In this document: one piece after another, positions 9,316 to 18,322 of the stretch
How positions within the stretch are numbered: position 1 is the first letter of the stretch
How the letters are laid out: the number at the start of each line of letters is the position of its first letter
Origin: Paenibacillus oralis
GTDB lineage: Bacteria; Bacillota; Bacilli; Paenibacillales; Paenibacillaceae
Assembly: GCF_003863965.1 (NCBI RefSeq)
Contig: NZ_RRCN01000001.1
Coordinates: 1,041,042-1,105,041, forward strand
Reading direction: 5' to 3'
DNA length: 64,000 bases
Notes under the pieces: generated by a model
Told to the model about the DNA's origin: nothing
The model's input: only the letters and a program-made list of their open reading frames with translations
Databases searched by the model: none
Position numbers and translations under genes: made by a program

Positions 9316-10566
9316 TTATTCGTAGCTGAGTTCCGGATAGATCGGGAATTTATCGGTTAATTCGACAACTTGCTGACGGGCTTTGGCTAAAGACGCCTCG
9401 TCTTTCGGGTTCTTCAGGACTAGAGCGATGATCCGGCCGATCGACTTCATCGCTTCCTGGTCCATCCCCCGCGAAGTTACGGCCGGCGTGCCGATCCGGA
9501 TGCCGCTCGTTACGAACGGGCTCGTCGGATCGAACGGAATCGCGTTTTTGTTGACCGTGATGCCGATCGAATCCAGCACATGCTCGGCGTCTTTACCGGT
9601 GATGTTCAGGTTGCGGGTATCAACGAGCATCAAATGGTTGTCCGTGCCGCCGGATACGATGTTCAGGCCTTCGGCCAGCAGCGTTTCGGCCAGCACTTTG
9701 GCGTTTTTAACCACATTTTCCGCATAAGTTTTGAAGGAAGGCTGCAGGGCCTCGCCAAGCGCAACCGCTTTGGAAGCGATCACGTGCATCAGCGGTCCGC
9801 CCTGCGTGCCCGGGAACACCGCTTTGTCGACTGCGGCCGCCCACGGCTGACGGCACAGGATCAGGCCGCCGCGCGGACCGCGCAGCGTTTTGTGCGTCGT
9901 CGTCGTCACAAAATGAGCGTGCGGCACCGGGTTCGGATGCAGGCCGGCAGCGACCAGGCCGGCGATATGCGCCATGTCGACCATGAACAAAGCCCCTACG
10001 TCATTCGCGATCGAAGCCAGTTTCTCGAAATCGATGATGCGCGGATAAGCGCTCGCGCCGGCAACGATCAAGCGCGGACGGTGTTTGAAGGCCGCTTTGC
10101 GCACTTCGTCGTAATCGATCAGGAACGAATCTTCCTGTACACCGTATGCCACGAAATTATACAGCAGGCCGGAGGCGTTGACCGGGCTGCCGTGCGTCAA
10201 ATGTCCGCCATGAGCCAGGTTCATGCCCAGAACGGTATCTCCGGGTTTAAGCGCAGCCAGGTAAACCGCCATGTTGGCCTGCGCGCCGGAGTGCGGCTGC
10301 ACGTTGGCATGCTCGGCGCCGAACAGTTCCTTGGCCCGGTCGCGGGCGATGTTTTCCACAATATCGACGCGTTCGCAGCCGCCGTAATAACGTTTGCCCG
10401 GGTACCCTTCCGCATATTTGTTGGTGAGCACCGAACCCATCGCTTCCATTACCGCTTCGCTGACGATATTTTCGGAAGCGATCAGCTCGATATTGTTGCG
10501 CTGGCGCTTCAGTTCCAGGTTCATCGCTTCCAGCACGGCCGGATCTTGTTTTTTCAAGTTTTCCAT
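9316..10566 (-). CDS. glyA: Serine hydroxymethyltransferase
   Basis: This is a cytosolic PLP enzyme of 416 residues that converts serine plus tetrahydrofolate to glycine plus methylene-tetrahydrofolate, supplying one-carbon units. The family motifs are intact: [10 protein letters not shown] near the N-terminus, [12 protein letters not shown], the PLP-lysine segment [14 protein letters not shown] near residue 230, and the C-terminal [17 protein letters not shown] at 10566 is preferred because GGAGG lies 8 bases before it. A longer reading starts 10 residues earlier with no ribosome site. Its position next to ywlG matches B. subtilis. Confidence 0.97.
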   Translation of the reverse strand: MENLKKQDPAVLEAMNLELKRQRNNIELIASENIVSEAVMEAMGSVLTNKYAEGYPGKRYYGGCERVDIVENIARDRAKELFGAEHANVQPHSGAQANMAVYLAALKPGDTVLGMNLAHGGHLTHGSPVNASGLLYNFVAYGVQEDSFLIDYDEVRKAAFKHRPRLIVAGASAYPRIIDFEKLASIANDVGALFMVDMAHIAGLVAAGLHPNPVPHAHFVTTTTHKTLRGPRGGLILCRQPWAAAVDKAVFPGTQGGPLMHVIASKAVALGEALQPSFKTYAENVVKNAKVLAETLLAEGLNIVSGGTDNHLMLVDTRNLNITGKDAEHVLDSIGITVNKNAIPFDPTSPFVTSGIRIGTPAVTSRGMDQEAMKSIGRIIALVLKNPKDEASLAKARQQVVELTDKFPIYPELSYE

Positions 10567-10660
10567 TGTTAAATTCCTCCTTGGAATAATATACAACTAC
10601 AGATGACTTGTTCCCCAGCAAAATCTCATAACTGATTACGAATCACTGCGCAGCAACGCT

Positions 10661-11251
10661 TTACCGGCAGTGAGGGGCGTTCCCGTCCGCAGCCTGCGGC
10701 AGCGCGTAGACCGCCCGCTCTCCGCCGATCAGCTTCGGGCGCGCCCAGGCCGCAGTTACCCGGGCCAAGCCGATCGCTCGGCGCGAAGGGCGGAAAGGCA
10801 CCGCCACCCGGCGCAGATGCATCCCGATGAGCGTCTCGCCGATGTCGATCCCGGCGTGAGCCTCCAGGCTCTCGGCCAGGCAAGGATCGGCAAGCCGGCG
10901 GTAAGCGGTGGCCGCCATCGATCCGCCGGCTTTCGGCACGGGCACGGCGGCCACCTCCGTCAGACGAAGCCGCTCCAGCACCGCACGCTCCACCACCAGG
11001 GCGCGGTTCAAATGCTCGCAGCATTGAAAGGCGATATCAAAGCCGAATTTGCCGCGAACCTGCTCAAGCCCTTCAAACAGTGCGGCGGCAATGTCTTCCG
11101 CTCCGCCGGTGCCGATTTTTTGGCCCGCCACTTCGCTCGTACTCACGCCGATCACCACCAATTTCCCCGGGCCAAGCTTGGCAACCGCCGCCAATTCTTC
11201 GGCAATTTCCGCCACTTGGTCCCGGATGTTTCCGAGTTCTACTTGTTCCAT
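10661..11251 (-). CDS. ywlG: YwlG family protein (DUF436, TIGR01440)
   Basis: This is a conserved Firmicute protein of 196 residues and unknown function. Recognisable segments are the N-terminal helix, the glycine-rich core GPGKLVVIGVSTSEV, QCCEHLNRALV near residue 80 and PKAGGSMA. The two adjacent cysteines followed by Glu-His are notable and could bind metal, but this is only inferred. The start is the ATG at 11251 behind GGAGGAGG; an upstream TTG in frame lies before that site and is unlikely. The gene lies between ywlE and glyA as in Bacillus, except that rpiB is missing here. Confidence 0.9.
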   Translation of the reverse strand: MEQVELGNIRDQVAEIAEELAAVAKLGPGKLVVIGVSTSEVAGQKIGTGGAEDIAAALFEGLEQVRGKFGFDIAFQCCEHLNRALVVERAVLERLRLTEVAAVPVPKAGGSMAATAYRRLADPCLAESLEAHAGIDIGETLIGMHLRRVAVPFRPSRRAIGLARVTAAWARPKLIGGERAVYALPQAADGNAPHCR

Positions 11252-11356
11252 GCATGCGGCCTCCTCCAGGTTCAAGAGTCTGTCCTTATTATACCTAAAA
11301 CCGCCTGAATTCGTGCCGACAAATGCCGCCCGGCAAGCAAGTACGCTTCATGCAAC

Positions 11357-11395
11357 AAAAAAAGAGCAGAACGCATCCGCTGCGTCTTGCTCTTT
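11357..11395 (-). terminator. Rho-independent terminator after ywlE
   Basis: The stem AAAGAGCA...TGCTCTTT (11361-11395), with a second paired segment ACGCA/TGCGT and a loop TCCGC, is followed leftward by seven U residues. It separates ywlE from ywlG. The remaining 140 bases up to 11531 hold no gene I can support. Confidence 0.85.
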
Positions 11396-11531
11396 GCCCA
11401 GGCGACCGGCCGTATACTCCGATGCTCCACCGTGGTTTGATCCACTTTTGTCGCCAGTTACATCGGAACCAAAAACTATCTGATCTTAGAATAAAGCATT
11501 AGGCCGACAAATGCAACGGGTTTTCGCTGTG

Positions 11532-12119
11532 TTATTTCCCCAGTTCCCCGCGCTGCAGTTTATCCGCCAGCTTTTCCAGCGCGGCGGCGATTTCGGCCGC
11601 CGTCCGGTCGTAATCCGCCCGCGATCCGCCAAACGGGTCGGAAATATCGTAAACCGGCATTCGCTGCTGCAGTTCGTTCAAGCGGCGTTCCTCCGCGTCC
11701 GTCCATTTCTCCCCGAGCGCTTTGCCGAGCTCCCGGTCGGCAATCAGGCGCTGCAGCTCTTCGCGCTCCGCGAGCACCGTTTTATTGTCTTCAACGAATT
11801 CCTTCAAAGTGTATATTTTGTCCGCGGAATGAGGAAATGAGTACACCACCTGACGTTTATGGCCTTGCGTCAAGGTCAGAATGAGGTCCGCCCACTCCGC
11901 GAGCTCCACATGCAGCGGGGTCGACTCGAACGCCTCCGCGATACCGCGATCCTTCAGCACGGCCTCCGCATGCATGGACATCGCAGCGCCCTTCGCCGCG
12001 GCCACACCGGCGGACCGTACCTCCACGTCCAAACCGCGTTCCCGCGCAATCTTGCGCAGCAATCCTTCCGCCATCGGGCTGCGGCATGTATTCCCTGTAC
12101 ATACAAACAAAATGCGCAT
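11532..12119 (-). CDS. ywlE: Protein arginine phosphatase YwlE
   Basis: This is a low-molecular-weight phosphatase-fold enzyme of 195 residues. The P-loop near the N-terminus reads VCTGNTCRSP. The Thr after the nucleophilic Cys region is the residue that in YwlE favours phospho-arginine over phospho-tyrosine. The general-acid Asp lies in the C-terminal YDISDPFGG. It would reverse McsB arginine phosphorylation of proteins marked for ClpCP. ATG at 12119 has GGAGG 8 bases upstream; the GTG three codons earlier overlaps that site. Confidence 0.92.
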   Translation of the reverse strand: MRILFVCTGNTCRSPMAEGLLRKIARERGLDVEVRSAGVAAAKGAAMSMHAEAVLKDRGIAEAFESTPLHVELAEWADLILTLTQGHKRQVVYSFPHSADKIYTLKEFVEDNKTVLAEREELQRLIADRELGKALGEKWTDAEERRLNELQQRMPVYDISDPFGGSRADYDRTAAEIAAALEKLADKLQRGELGK

Positions 12120-12223
12120 GCCTTTCACCTCCCACGTCCGGATATTCCATTCGCTATCTTATGCAAATTCAAAAGCCGCGAACCGTAAATCCGCAGCTTG
12201 CGAACCTGCTTGATGATATTTTA

Positions 12224-12787
12224 TCAAAAGATGAACATAAGGCCAAACGCGAGCAAAATCGCTCCGCCAGCCGCCTCTCCGTACTCTCCCAGCGTCCTTC
12301 CCACCCGGCGGCCCATCACCAGGCCAACGAGCGACATCAAACCACCGAAAAAACCGAAGGCCAGCACCGTCAAAATCCAGTCCCCGTGAAACATGCCAAG
12401 CGAAACGCCGACGGAAAAAGAATCGATGCTGACGCTTAACGAAAACAGCAGCACGCCGAACCATGTCCGATGGTTGATCGACTGCACGCCGCTGCCCTTC
12501 ACCGAGCTGACGATCATGTGCGCCCCGAGGGCAATCAGCAGTCCCCCGCCCACATACCGGGCCAGATGGCCCAGCATATAGCCGAAGTATTTACCTGCCA
12601 ATATGCCGAGCAGAGGCATCAGCACATGAAACAGAGCCACCGCTGATCCGATGCGGATCGCATCCCGCGACCGGACCCCTCTCATTCCGATGCCGATGCC
12701 CAGCGACAATGCATCCATCCCCAGAGCCACCGCCATCAGAAGAATGGTAAAAAGCTCGCCCAGCCGCACATATACCTCCGTCATCAT
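12224..12787 (-). CDS. mntP: Manganese efflux pump MntP
   Basis: This is an inner-membrane exporter of 187 residues with six hydrophobic segments in two related halves. The paired Asp-containing motifs MDALSLGIGIGM in helix 1 and SIDSFSVGVSLGM in helix 4 are hallmarks of the MntP (formerly DUF204/YwlD) family that expels Mn(II). The first ATG of an ATG-ATG pair at 12787 has GGAGGA 5 bases upstream. No Mn riboswitch is evident upstream, where only about 140 bases separate it from the DUF72 gene. The order mntP-ywlE matches B. subtilis. Confidence 0.93.
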   Translation of the reverse strand: MMTEVYVRLGELFTILLMAVALGMDALSLGIGIGMRGVRSRDAIRIGSAVALFHVLMPLLGILAGKYFGYMLGHLARYVGGGLLIALGAHMIVSSVKGSGVQSINHRTWFGVLLFSLSVSIDSFSVGVSLGMFHGDWILTVLAFGFFGGLMSLVGLVMGRRVGRTLGEYGEAAGGAILLAFGLMFIF

Positions 12788-12929
12788 CGGTATCCTCCAT
12801 GTCCGAGTGTTTTGTACAACCATATGCGGACAGGTCCGACTTCATGACATGGACAGGGCAAACGTGCGCCTGGCGCTTGTGATATGCTGTCAGATACAAT
12901 GCAGGTTCAAAAAGTCAGGCAACAACCTC

Positions 12930-13784
12930 TTATACATCGAATAAATCCAGCTGTCTGGGCGGCAGTTCCTGCGCCCTTAGGCCGAGGATCTCCATCATCT
13001 CCAGCGCGTTTCCCGCGGCGTCGCCCCCGGAGTTGTTGTTGAAAATCATGGCGATTTCCCGCGTGCCTTTCCCGGTCAGTTCCGCCAGCATGTCCCGCCA
13101 TTCCAGCAGTTCTTCGCGCGAGTAGCGGTACAAATTGCGGAGCTCCCGCCACCGGGGCGACCCGCTTTGGCTCCAACCGGCGGCATTGCGGCCGTGCAGG
13201 CGGACCAGCGTCAGGTCCGGATCGGTCGGCTCCAGCACCGTCGGAACCGAACCTTGGCCGGCCTGGGGCTCGTCGCAAACGACATGAATCCAGCCCTCTT
13301 CCCGCATAAACGCCAGCGTCCGCTCGCGCATCTCTTTCGCAAACCAGCTTTGATGGCGAAACTCCAGCGCCAGCGGAAGCCGTCCCATCCACTTGCGGAC
13401 GGCGCGCAGCTGGCGGACATGCTCCGGGCTGCAGTCGAACCAGGGCGGAAATTGAAACAGCACCGCCGTGAGGCGGCCGGCCTCCACGACCGGCTGAATC
13501 GAATCCAGGTAAGCCTGGAACATTTCGCCCGGTCCGCCGTATGGCGTTTTGCCCCGGGAATGTCCGGTCATCCCCTGGTACGCCTTTAGGATAAAAGTCA
13601 GATCCGCCGGCGTTTCGGCAAGCCAGCGCCGGTACACCTCCGTACCGAGCACGGCGTAAAAGGCACTGTCCACCTCCACCAAGGAAAAATACCGAGCATA
13701 CCAGGCCAGCTTGTCTCTGGCCGGCGTGCGGGGCGGGTATAAATCATCATGATCGCCCCAGCCGGACAGCCCGATCTTGATCAT
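12930..13784 (-). CDS. DUF72 family TIM-barrel protein with C-terminal clamp-binding-like motif
   Basis: This 284-residue protein belongs to the DUF72 (YecE/YunF) family, a TIM-barrel fold of unknown biochemical role. The family signatures IGLSGWGDHDDLYPP at the start, VEVDSAFYAVL, LFQFPPWF and LEFRHQSWF are clear. The last residues are RQLDLFDV. QLDLF matches the bacterial beta-sliding-clamp binding consensus QL(S/D)LF, which suggests but does not prove a replication or repair link. It sits between Sua5 and mntP, an insertion relative to Bacillus. Confidence 0.85.
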   Translation of the reverse strand: MIKIGLSGWGDHDDLYPPRTPARDKLAWYARYFSLVEVDSAFYAVLGTEVYRRWLAETPADLTFILKAYQGMTGHSRGKTPYGGPGEMFQAYLDSIQPVVEAGRLTAVLFQFPPWFDCSPEHVRQLRAVRKWMGRLPLALEFRHQSWFAKEMRERTLAFMREEGWIHVVCDEPQAGQGSVPTVLEPTDPDLTLVRLHGRNAAGWSQSGSPRWRELRNLYRYSREELLEWRDMLAELTGKGTREIAMIFNNNSGGDAAGNALEMMEILGLRAQELPPRQLDLFDV

Positions 13785-13800
13785 GCTCCATCCCAGCCTT

Positions 13801-15207
13801 TCATTCTCCGGCGTCGATGACGCGGTGCCCGGCCGCTTTCAGCAGCCGGTTCATCACCGCGGCGCCGAGTCCGTCCTCGGGACAGGACTCGGCGAGAATG
13901 TAGGTGACGCCGCATTCGTCGAAGCGGCGGAGCGCCGCGTACAGGCGGTGCGCCGCCGCCGCGAGCTCGGTTTCACTGCCGAGCGAAAGCGCAAAGTCGG
14001 CGCGGTAGGACGGGAGGCGCTCGTCGAAGGCGAGCACGCCCGTCTTCTCCCCGCGCGCCGCGGCCGCCGCGAGCTCGGCCTGAATGCGGGCCGCGACCCG
14101 GTCCGCGGCCCCGCGCACAATGCGCAGCACCCCTTGCGGCGCATAGTGGGTGTACTTCATGCCCGGCGAGCGAGGCGCCGGGCTGTCCGCACCGCCGCCC
14201 GCTTCCCGCAGGGCGGCGTCGAGCTTCACGCCCGCACCCGTCACGCGGGCGATTTGTTCCGCCGTGATCCCGCCTGGGCGGAGCACGGTCACGGTGCCGT
14301 CACGGCCGGCCTCCACCACCGTCGACTCCAGGCCCACCCCAGTGGGCCCGCCGTCGACGATGCCGTCGATCCGGCCGGACAGGTCCTCGCCCACGTGGCT
14401 GGCCAACGTGGGGCTCGGCCGTCCCGACCGGTTGGCGCTGGGCCCCGCCACCGGGCACCCCGCTGCGGCGATCAGCCGCAGCGCGACATCGTGGGCCGGC
14501 ATGCGCACGGCCACGGTGGACAGGCCCGCCGTCACGCGCGGCGAGACGGCGCCGGGGGTCACGGGCAGCACCAGTGTCAGCGGCCCGGGCCAAAACGCCT
14601 CCATAAGCCGCCGCTCCGTCTCGTTCACCTCGATGACGAGACCGTCCAGTTGGCTCAGCTCGGCGATGTGCACGATCAGCGGATTGTCGGACGGGCGGCC
14701 TTTGGCGGCAAAAATCGCCTCCACCGCCGCCGTATTCCGCGCATCCGCGCCAAGCCCGTACACCGTCTCCGTCGGAAACGCCACCGTCCCGCCGGCGGCC
14801 AGCACCGCGGCGGCTTCGGCCAGAGCCTCGGCATCCCGCGCGGCCTGGGCAGCCGGGACCGAAGCGGTTTGACCACCGCCAACGGATTGAGCGCCTGCAA
14901 CAGCTTGAGCATTCACGGCAGTTGAAGCCTCAGCAGTAGTCCGGGCCTTTGCAGCCCTTTGAACACCTGCGCCCCCTCTATCATCCACGATGTTCTGAAC
15001 AGTTTCCTGTCCCGTTTTTATTTGTTGATCGGCAGCCGCCCAGGTCGAAGCAACCTTCCACCACCGAGTTTGCCGTATTTCCCCGGTCTCAGCTGCCCCC
15101 GCTGGGGACTTGTCCGCCGGCATCGCCCGGTGTTCCGCCATCTGCGCGGTGGCGGAGTCCGCTCTTCCCTCCCGGCTCGCCCGGTCCACATGGTTCTCTC
15201 TATTCAT
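13801..15207 (-). CDS. ywlC: L-threonylcarbamoyladenylate synthase Sua5/YwlC with long N-terminal insertion
   Basis: This enzyme makes threonylcarbamoyl-AMP for tRNA t6A37. The YrdC domain spans about residues 125-330, with VAFPTETVYGLGADA, KGRPSDNPLIVHI and the SANRSG motif. A C-terminal Sua5 domain follows. At 468 residues it is about 120 longer than the usual 345. The excess is an Ala/Gln/Thr-rich stretch of roughly 60-75 residues between the normal start-like TRWWKV (about residue 47) and the catalytic domain, plus an extended leader. The ribosome site at the annotated start is weak, so an internal start is possible. Confidence 0.9.
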   Translation of the reverse strand: MNRENHVDRASREGRADSATAQMAEHRAMPADKSPAGAAETGEIRQTRWWKVASTWAAADQQIKTGQETVQNIVDDRGGAGVQRAAKARTTAEASTAVNAQAVAGAQSVGGGQTASVPAAQAARDAEALAEAAAVLAAGGTVAFPTETVYGLGADARNTAAVEAIFAAKGRPSDNPLIVHIAELSQLDGLVIEVNETERRLMEAFWPGPLTLVLPVTPGAVSPRVTAGLSTVAVRMPAHDVALRLIAAAGCPVAGPSANRSGRPSPTLASHVGEDLSGRIDGIVDGGPTGVGLESTVVEAGRDGTVTVLRPGGITAEQIARVTGAGVKLDAALREAGGGADSPAPRSPGMKYTHYAPQGVLRIVRGAADRVAARIQAELAAAAARGEKTGVLAFDERLPSYRADFALSLGSETELAAAAHRLYAALRRFDECGVTYILAESCPEDGLGAAVMNRLLKAAGHRVIDAGE

Positions 15208-15457
15208 TCGTATCGCGTCCTAACTTCGAGTTATTCTTCTATTATACCCGATCGGGTCCCGGAACATAGTACGCAGTAATAATTACACATGTACGGCTAC
15301 GGCGAATCTTTCACGGTTTACGGATCGCCGATTGCGAAGGACCGTCCTTGATCGGTTTGCCCTTGAACACTTGTCCCCGCTCTACGTCCAACAAAATTGT
15401 CACTTTCCATACACACCCGCCAAAACTCCCCGCAACCCAGTCGCCCCCCCACTTCAC

Positions 15458-15547
15458 ATTGGAAAAATCCAATAGATTGGAGGTAACCTATGCCATTTAG
15501 AGCTGCTGTATATCAACATATTTCTAATTCTATTGGATTTCTCCAAT
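15458..15547. repeat. Inverted repeat with self-palindromic arms
   Basis: The left arm begins ATTGGAAAAATCCAATAGA at 15458. The right arm, ending at 15547, is its reverse complement with one change, and about 50 bases lie between them. Each arm is itself close to palindromic, so several alternative folds exist. It occupies part of the 430-base gap before the Sua5 gene. The rest of 15208-15457 shows nothing I can name. Confidence 0.6.
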
Positions 15548-15615
15548 CAGAACGCCCGCTCAAGCCGAGAAATAAAAAAAGCCGCGCGATACACTTCGCA
15601 CGGCCGTTTTTTTAA
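15490..15615 (+). CDS. Doubtful 41-residue ORF inside the inverted repeat
   Basis: ATG at 15490 is preceded by a good GGAGGT at 15478-15483. The frame runs to TAA at 15613-15615 and encodes a short basic peptide starting MPFRAAVYQHI. The last 15 codons lie within a bidirectional terminator, which argues against a real gene. I do not recognise the peptide. It may be a by-product of the repeat, or a remnant peptide carried by it. Confidence 0.2.
   Translation: MPFRAAVYQHISNSIGFLQSERPLKPRNKKSRAIHFARPFF
15574..15613. terminator. Bidirectional terminator below spoIIR
   Basis: GCCG and GCGA (15581-15589) pair with TCGC and CGGC (15596-15604) around a six-base loop. An A7 run lies on one side and a T8 run on the other, so it can stop transcripts from either direction. 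It ends the leftward spoIIR transcript. Confidence 0.8.
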
Positions 15616-15636
15616 TAGATATCATCAGTCCATAGC

Positions 15637-16371
15637 TCAAGCAAACAAACCCGTGATCCAGCTCCACAACTTGGCCAGCATGTCCCACAAGAAAAACCGC
15701 ACCTCGACTTGCTCGGGATCTACCGGCGAGGCTCCCGGGTCTGCGCCAACGCCGCCAACAGCAGCCGCTGCGCCCGCTTCGTCCGAAGCGCCTTTCGCCG
15801 ATACAGCCGTCGTCTTGACGGCCGCTTTTCCGCCTGCAGCCAGCGCATCCCCGCTGCCGGCGTCGATGAAGCAAAGCGGAGGAAACAGCACGCACCACCA
15901 GTTTTTGCCTTTGCCTTCACCGAGCGTGACGCGCAGCGCCTCGTAATCTCCAGCCGGATACACCGCCCCGCCGTACATTTTTGTCGGGAACGGCACGGTG
16001 CCCAACTCCACTTTATAAGCGTAGCTTTTTCCGCTCTCTTTCAACGTTTTCCCCACCTGTTCCTCGATAGCAGGCAGGTTTTCGCGGATCATGCGGCGGG
16101 CGTCCTCCAGGCTTTGCGGATGGTCAAGCCGGCTGACCCAGCCGTTCATTTGCTCGACGACGGCATCGCGGACGCGCCGTTTGACCACCTGATCTCCGGT
16201 TCCGTCCGAGTTGGCCAAAATGCGCAGCCGGATCGATTCCTGCGGAATCACCCCCGGCGTCCCCGCCGCCGCGGCGGTATCATTCATCTGCCCTTCCCAG
16301 GACATCAGCAGCATAACGATACTAAAAAAGAAAAGTGCAATTTTTCGAATCGACGGTCTCCGTTGGCTCAT
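15637..16371 (-). CDS. spoIIR: Stage II sporulation protein R
   Basis: This is a forespore-made secreted signal protein that triggers SpoIIGA processing of pro-sigma-E in the mother cell. At 244 residues it has an N-terminal hydrophobic export segment (residues 10-25), then the conserved RLRILANSDGTGDQ and RDAVVEQMNGW. Further on come GTVPFPTKMYGG and NWWCVLFPPLCF. A low-complexity Ala/Gly-rich spacer (about 180-215) precedes a C-terminal hydrophobic tail. The gene is strong evidence that the organism sporulates. Confidence 0.93.
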   Translation of the reverse strand: MSQRRPSIRKIALFFFSIVMLLMSWEGQMNDTAAAAGTPGVIPQESIRLRILANSDGTGDQVVKRRVRDAVVEQMNGWVSRLDHPQSLEDARRMIRENLPAIEEQVGKTLKESGKSYAYKVELGTVPFPTKMYGGAVYPAGDYEALRVTLGEGKGKNWWCVLFPPLCFIDAGSGDALAAGGKAAVKTTAVSAKGASDEAGAAAAVGGVGADPGASPVDPEQVEVRFFLWDMLAKLWSWITGLFA

Positions 16372-16509
16372 GACTCGTGTCTCTCCTTAACCTCAAACCG
16401 ATATTTCAGCAGCTGATGTCTATCAGTATGTCCGGTTAGGAGAGTCCATAAACCTAGGAATCTATGAAAAAATAATAGAGCGGACTTTAAAGCCGCCGCC
16501 CGCCTAATT

Positions 16510-17715
16510 TCATTCCGTACTTCTCTTGGCTTTCAAGGAAGCGTACCGGCCGGAGGGGATGTTGGCCTCCTCTTCCTTCTCATGGCCGTGGATGCGGATG
16601 CTCATCGCCACTCCGATGCTCGCCATGTTGATCAGCAAGGAGGTGCCGCCGTAACTGATGAAAGGCAAAGTGATGCCCGTAAGCGGCATAAGTCCGATAA
16701 ACATCCCGATATTTTCGAAAATCTGGTACAGCAGCATCGCGACGATGCCGACGATCAGATAGGGGCCCCCGGTGTCGCGGCATTCCAGGGAAATCAAGAT
16801 CAGCCGGTGGATCAGCACAAAATAGAGCAGGAGCAGCACCGAGCTGCCAAGAAAGCCGAACTCCTCGGCGATCACGACAAAGATGGAGTCCGAATACGTC
16901 AGCGGCACGCGCTCCGATTGTACGGTCTCCCCTTTCATATATCCTTCCCCCGTCATCCCCCCGGAAGCGATGGCAAGCTTGGCGTTCCTCGTATGGTAAG
17001 AAGCATCTTCCGACGCTTTCTCCGGCATCAGCCAGGGATCAATCCGGCTGATCCAGTGCTCCCGCCCGATCTCCTGAAAGAACACGTACACTTGATCATG
17101 ATAAGCCTTGTAGGCGCTGATCCCGCCGATCACCGTCCCGGCAAAAATGGCCACGGCTATCAGGGCATGTGTATATTTAATGTTTCCGATCCACAGCATC
17201 CCGGCCAGAATCACCACGTAGCTCAGCGCGTTCCCGAGGTCGTTTTGCGCCATGACCGCCACAAACGGAATAAACGTCAGCATGCAGATCGGCACCACAT
17301 CGCGCCAGAACGAAAGGCGCGGCTTGCGCTTGCGCAGCAGCATAAAACCGAGAAAGATGACCAGGAGCAGTTTAAAAAATTCCGCCGGCTGAAAGCTCTG
17401 TTGGATTACCGGAATCGTGATCCAGCCGGTGGCGTTGTAGTAAGTGTTGCCGATGAACATAACGACGACAAGCAGCCCGAATCCGAACAAGTATAAATAA
17501 GGCGCATACTTCATAAGCAGGCGGTAGTCCAGAACGGCAAACCCGAAAAACGCGGCAAAACCCAGCGCATAATAGGCTAGCATGCGAATGTGGTAACCGT
17601 GGTATTGGGTATGCGAGGTAGCGCTGTACAGCACCGCGATGCTGATCGCCATCAGCAGCAGCAAAATAAACACAATCGTGTAGTCGACCTTTTTGAGTTT
17701 GCTCAGCACGTTCAT
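16510..17715 (-). CDS. SEDS-family peptidoglycan polymerase (RodA/FtsW-like)
   Basis: This is a multi-pass membrane glycosyltransferase of 401 residues with about ten hydrophobic helices. It carries the SEDS signatures: FQPAEFFKLLLV, QNDLGNALSY, the extracellular loop with YSDSIFVVIAEEFG holding the probable catalytic Asp, and TLPFISYGGTSL near the C-terminus. It polymerises lipid II together with a class B PBP. RodA is likelier than FtsW because of the short cytoplasmic tail and the isolated context, but SpoVE-like roles cannot be excluded. Confidence 0.88.
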   Translation of the reverse strand: MNVLSKLKKVDYTIVFILLLLMAISIAVLYSATSHTQYHGYHIRMLAYYALGFAAFFGFAVLDYRLLMKYAPYLYLFGFGLLVVVMFIGNTYYNATGWITIPVIQQSFQPAEFFKLLLVIFLGFMLLRKRKPRLSFWRDVVPICMLTFIPFVAVMAQNDLGNALSYVVILAGMLWIGNIKYTHALIAVAIFAGTVIGGISAYKAYHDQVYVFFQEIGREHWISRIDPWLMPEKASEDASYHTRNAKLAIASGGMTGEGYMKGETVQSERVPLTYSDSIFVVIAEEFGFLGSSVLLLLYFVLIHRLILISLECRDTGGPYLIVGIVAMLLYQIFENIGMFIGLMPLTGITLPFISYGGTSLLINMASIGVAMSIRIHGHEKEEEANIPSGRYASLKAKRSTE

Positions 17716-17883
17716 CCTCTTTTCCTTTGATGGCTAGAAACGCCGTCTATTTACCTGAAGCAGCTCTCATCCCTTATTATACTGTAAAAGAATCCGCCTA
17801 AAAGCACAAATGTTCCCGTATTCAAATAAAATCCTACATAAGTACTGCTATCTCGCTTCCATCGATACGCCATTATGACGCGG

Positions 17884-17914
17884 AAAAGGCGCCGACGGTT
17901 AAATCGTCGGCGCC
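17884..17914 (-). terminator. Terminator after the small secreted or coat-like gene
   Basis: A perfect ten-base stem, GGCGCCGACG at 17888-17897 pairing with CGTCGGCGCC at 17905-17914, has a seven-base loop. A short U4 run follows leftward. It lies 30 bases past the stop of the gene at 17944. Confidence 0.75.
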
Positions 17915-17943
17915 CTCCGGGCAGATCGGCAGCGGAGAAGGGA

Positions 17944-18219
17944 TTAAACGTTCGTAATCAGCGACAGCGTACCAGTTGCGGCTTGCAACGCCAAAATACC
18001 AATCGTTTGGATGTTGCTGATACTTACCGAAAACGTCGTACCGGAAGTGACGGTGGTGACAAAATCAGGGGCGTTGTAACGGGTGATGCGCAGTTCCACG
18101 TCGCCGGCCGTGCTGGCTACCGTAACGATACCGGCAACTCCCGGAGCGTTCGCTGCCACAAAATACCCCCGGCCGATCCCGGCCGCTTGCGAATAAGGAA
18201 ACGTTAAAGTGACTGGCAT
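17944..18219 (-). CDS. Small beta-rich protein, possibly spore-appendage-like
   Basis: This 91-residue protein has no signal peptide, no cysteines, and alternating hydrophobic/Thr/Ser segments typical of an all-beta fold. The segment TSGTTFSVSISNIQTIGI near residue 60 resembles, from memory, the S-Ena endospore appendage family (DUF3992), but the match is weak. ATG at 18219 has AAAGGAGGAG upstream; a longer reading from 18252 is unlikely. It stands alone with its own terminator between prmC and the SEDS gene, where B. subtilis has no counterpart. Its function is unproven. Confidence 0.6.
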   Translation of the reverse strand: MPVTLTFPYSQAAGIGRGYFVAANAPGVAGIVTVASTAGDVELRITRYNAPDFVTTVTSGTTFSVSISNIQTIGILALQAATGTLSLITNV

Positions 18220-18322
18220 GATTGAATCTCCTCCTTTCGTGGTATACCACAATCTATGAAGCTATCAAGATTTTGGTAGCAACGTTTACTAGAGAAGATT
18301 CACCTATTTTATCACGGCCGCC

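Noticed and set aside
11276..11531. Remnant of rpiB expected between ywlE and ywlG from Bacillus synteny
   Set aside because: The 256 bases contain a terminator and no recognisable isomerase fragment.
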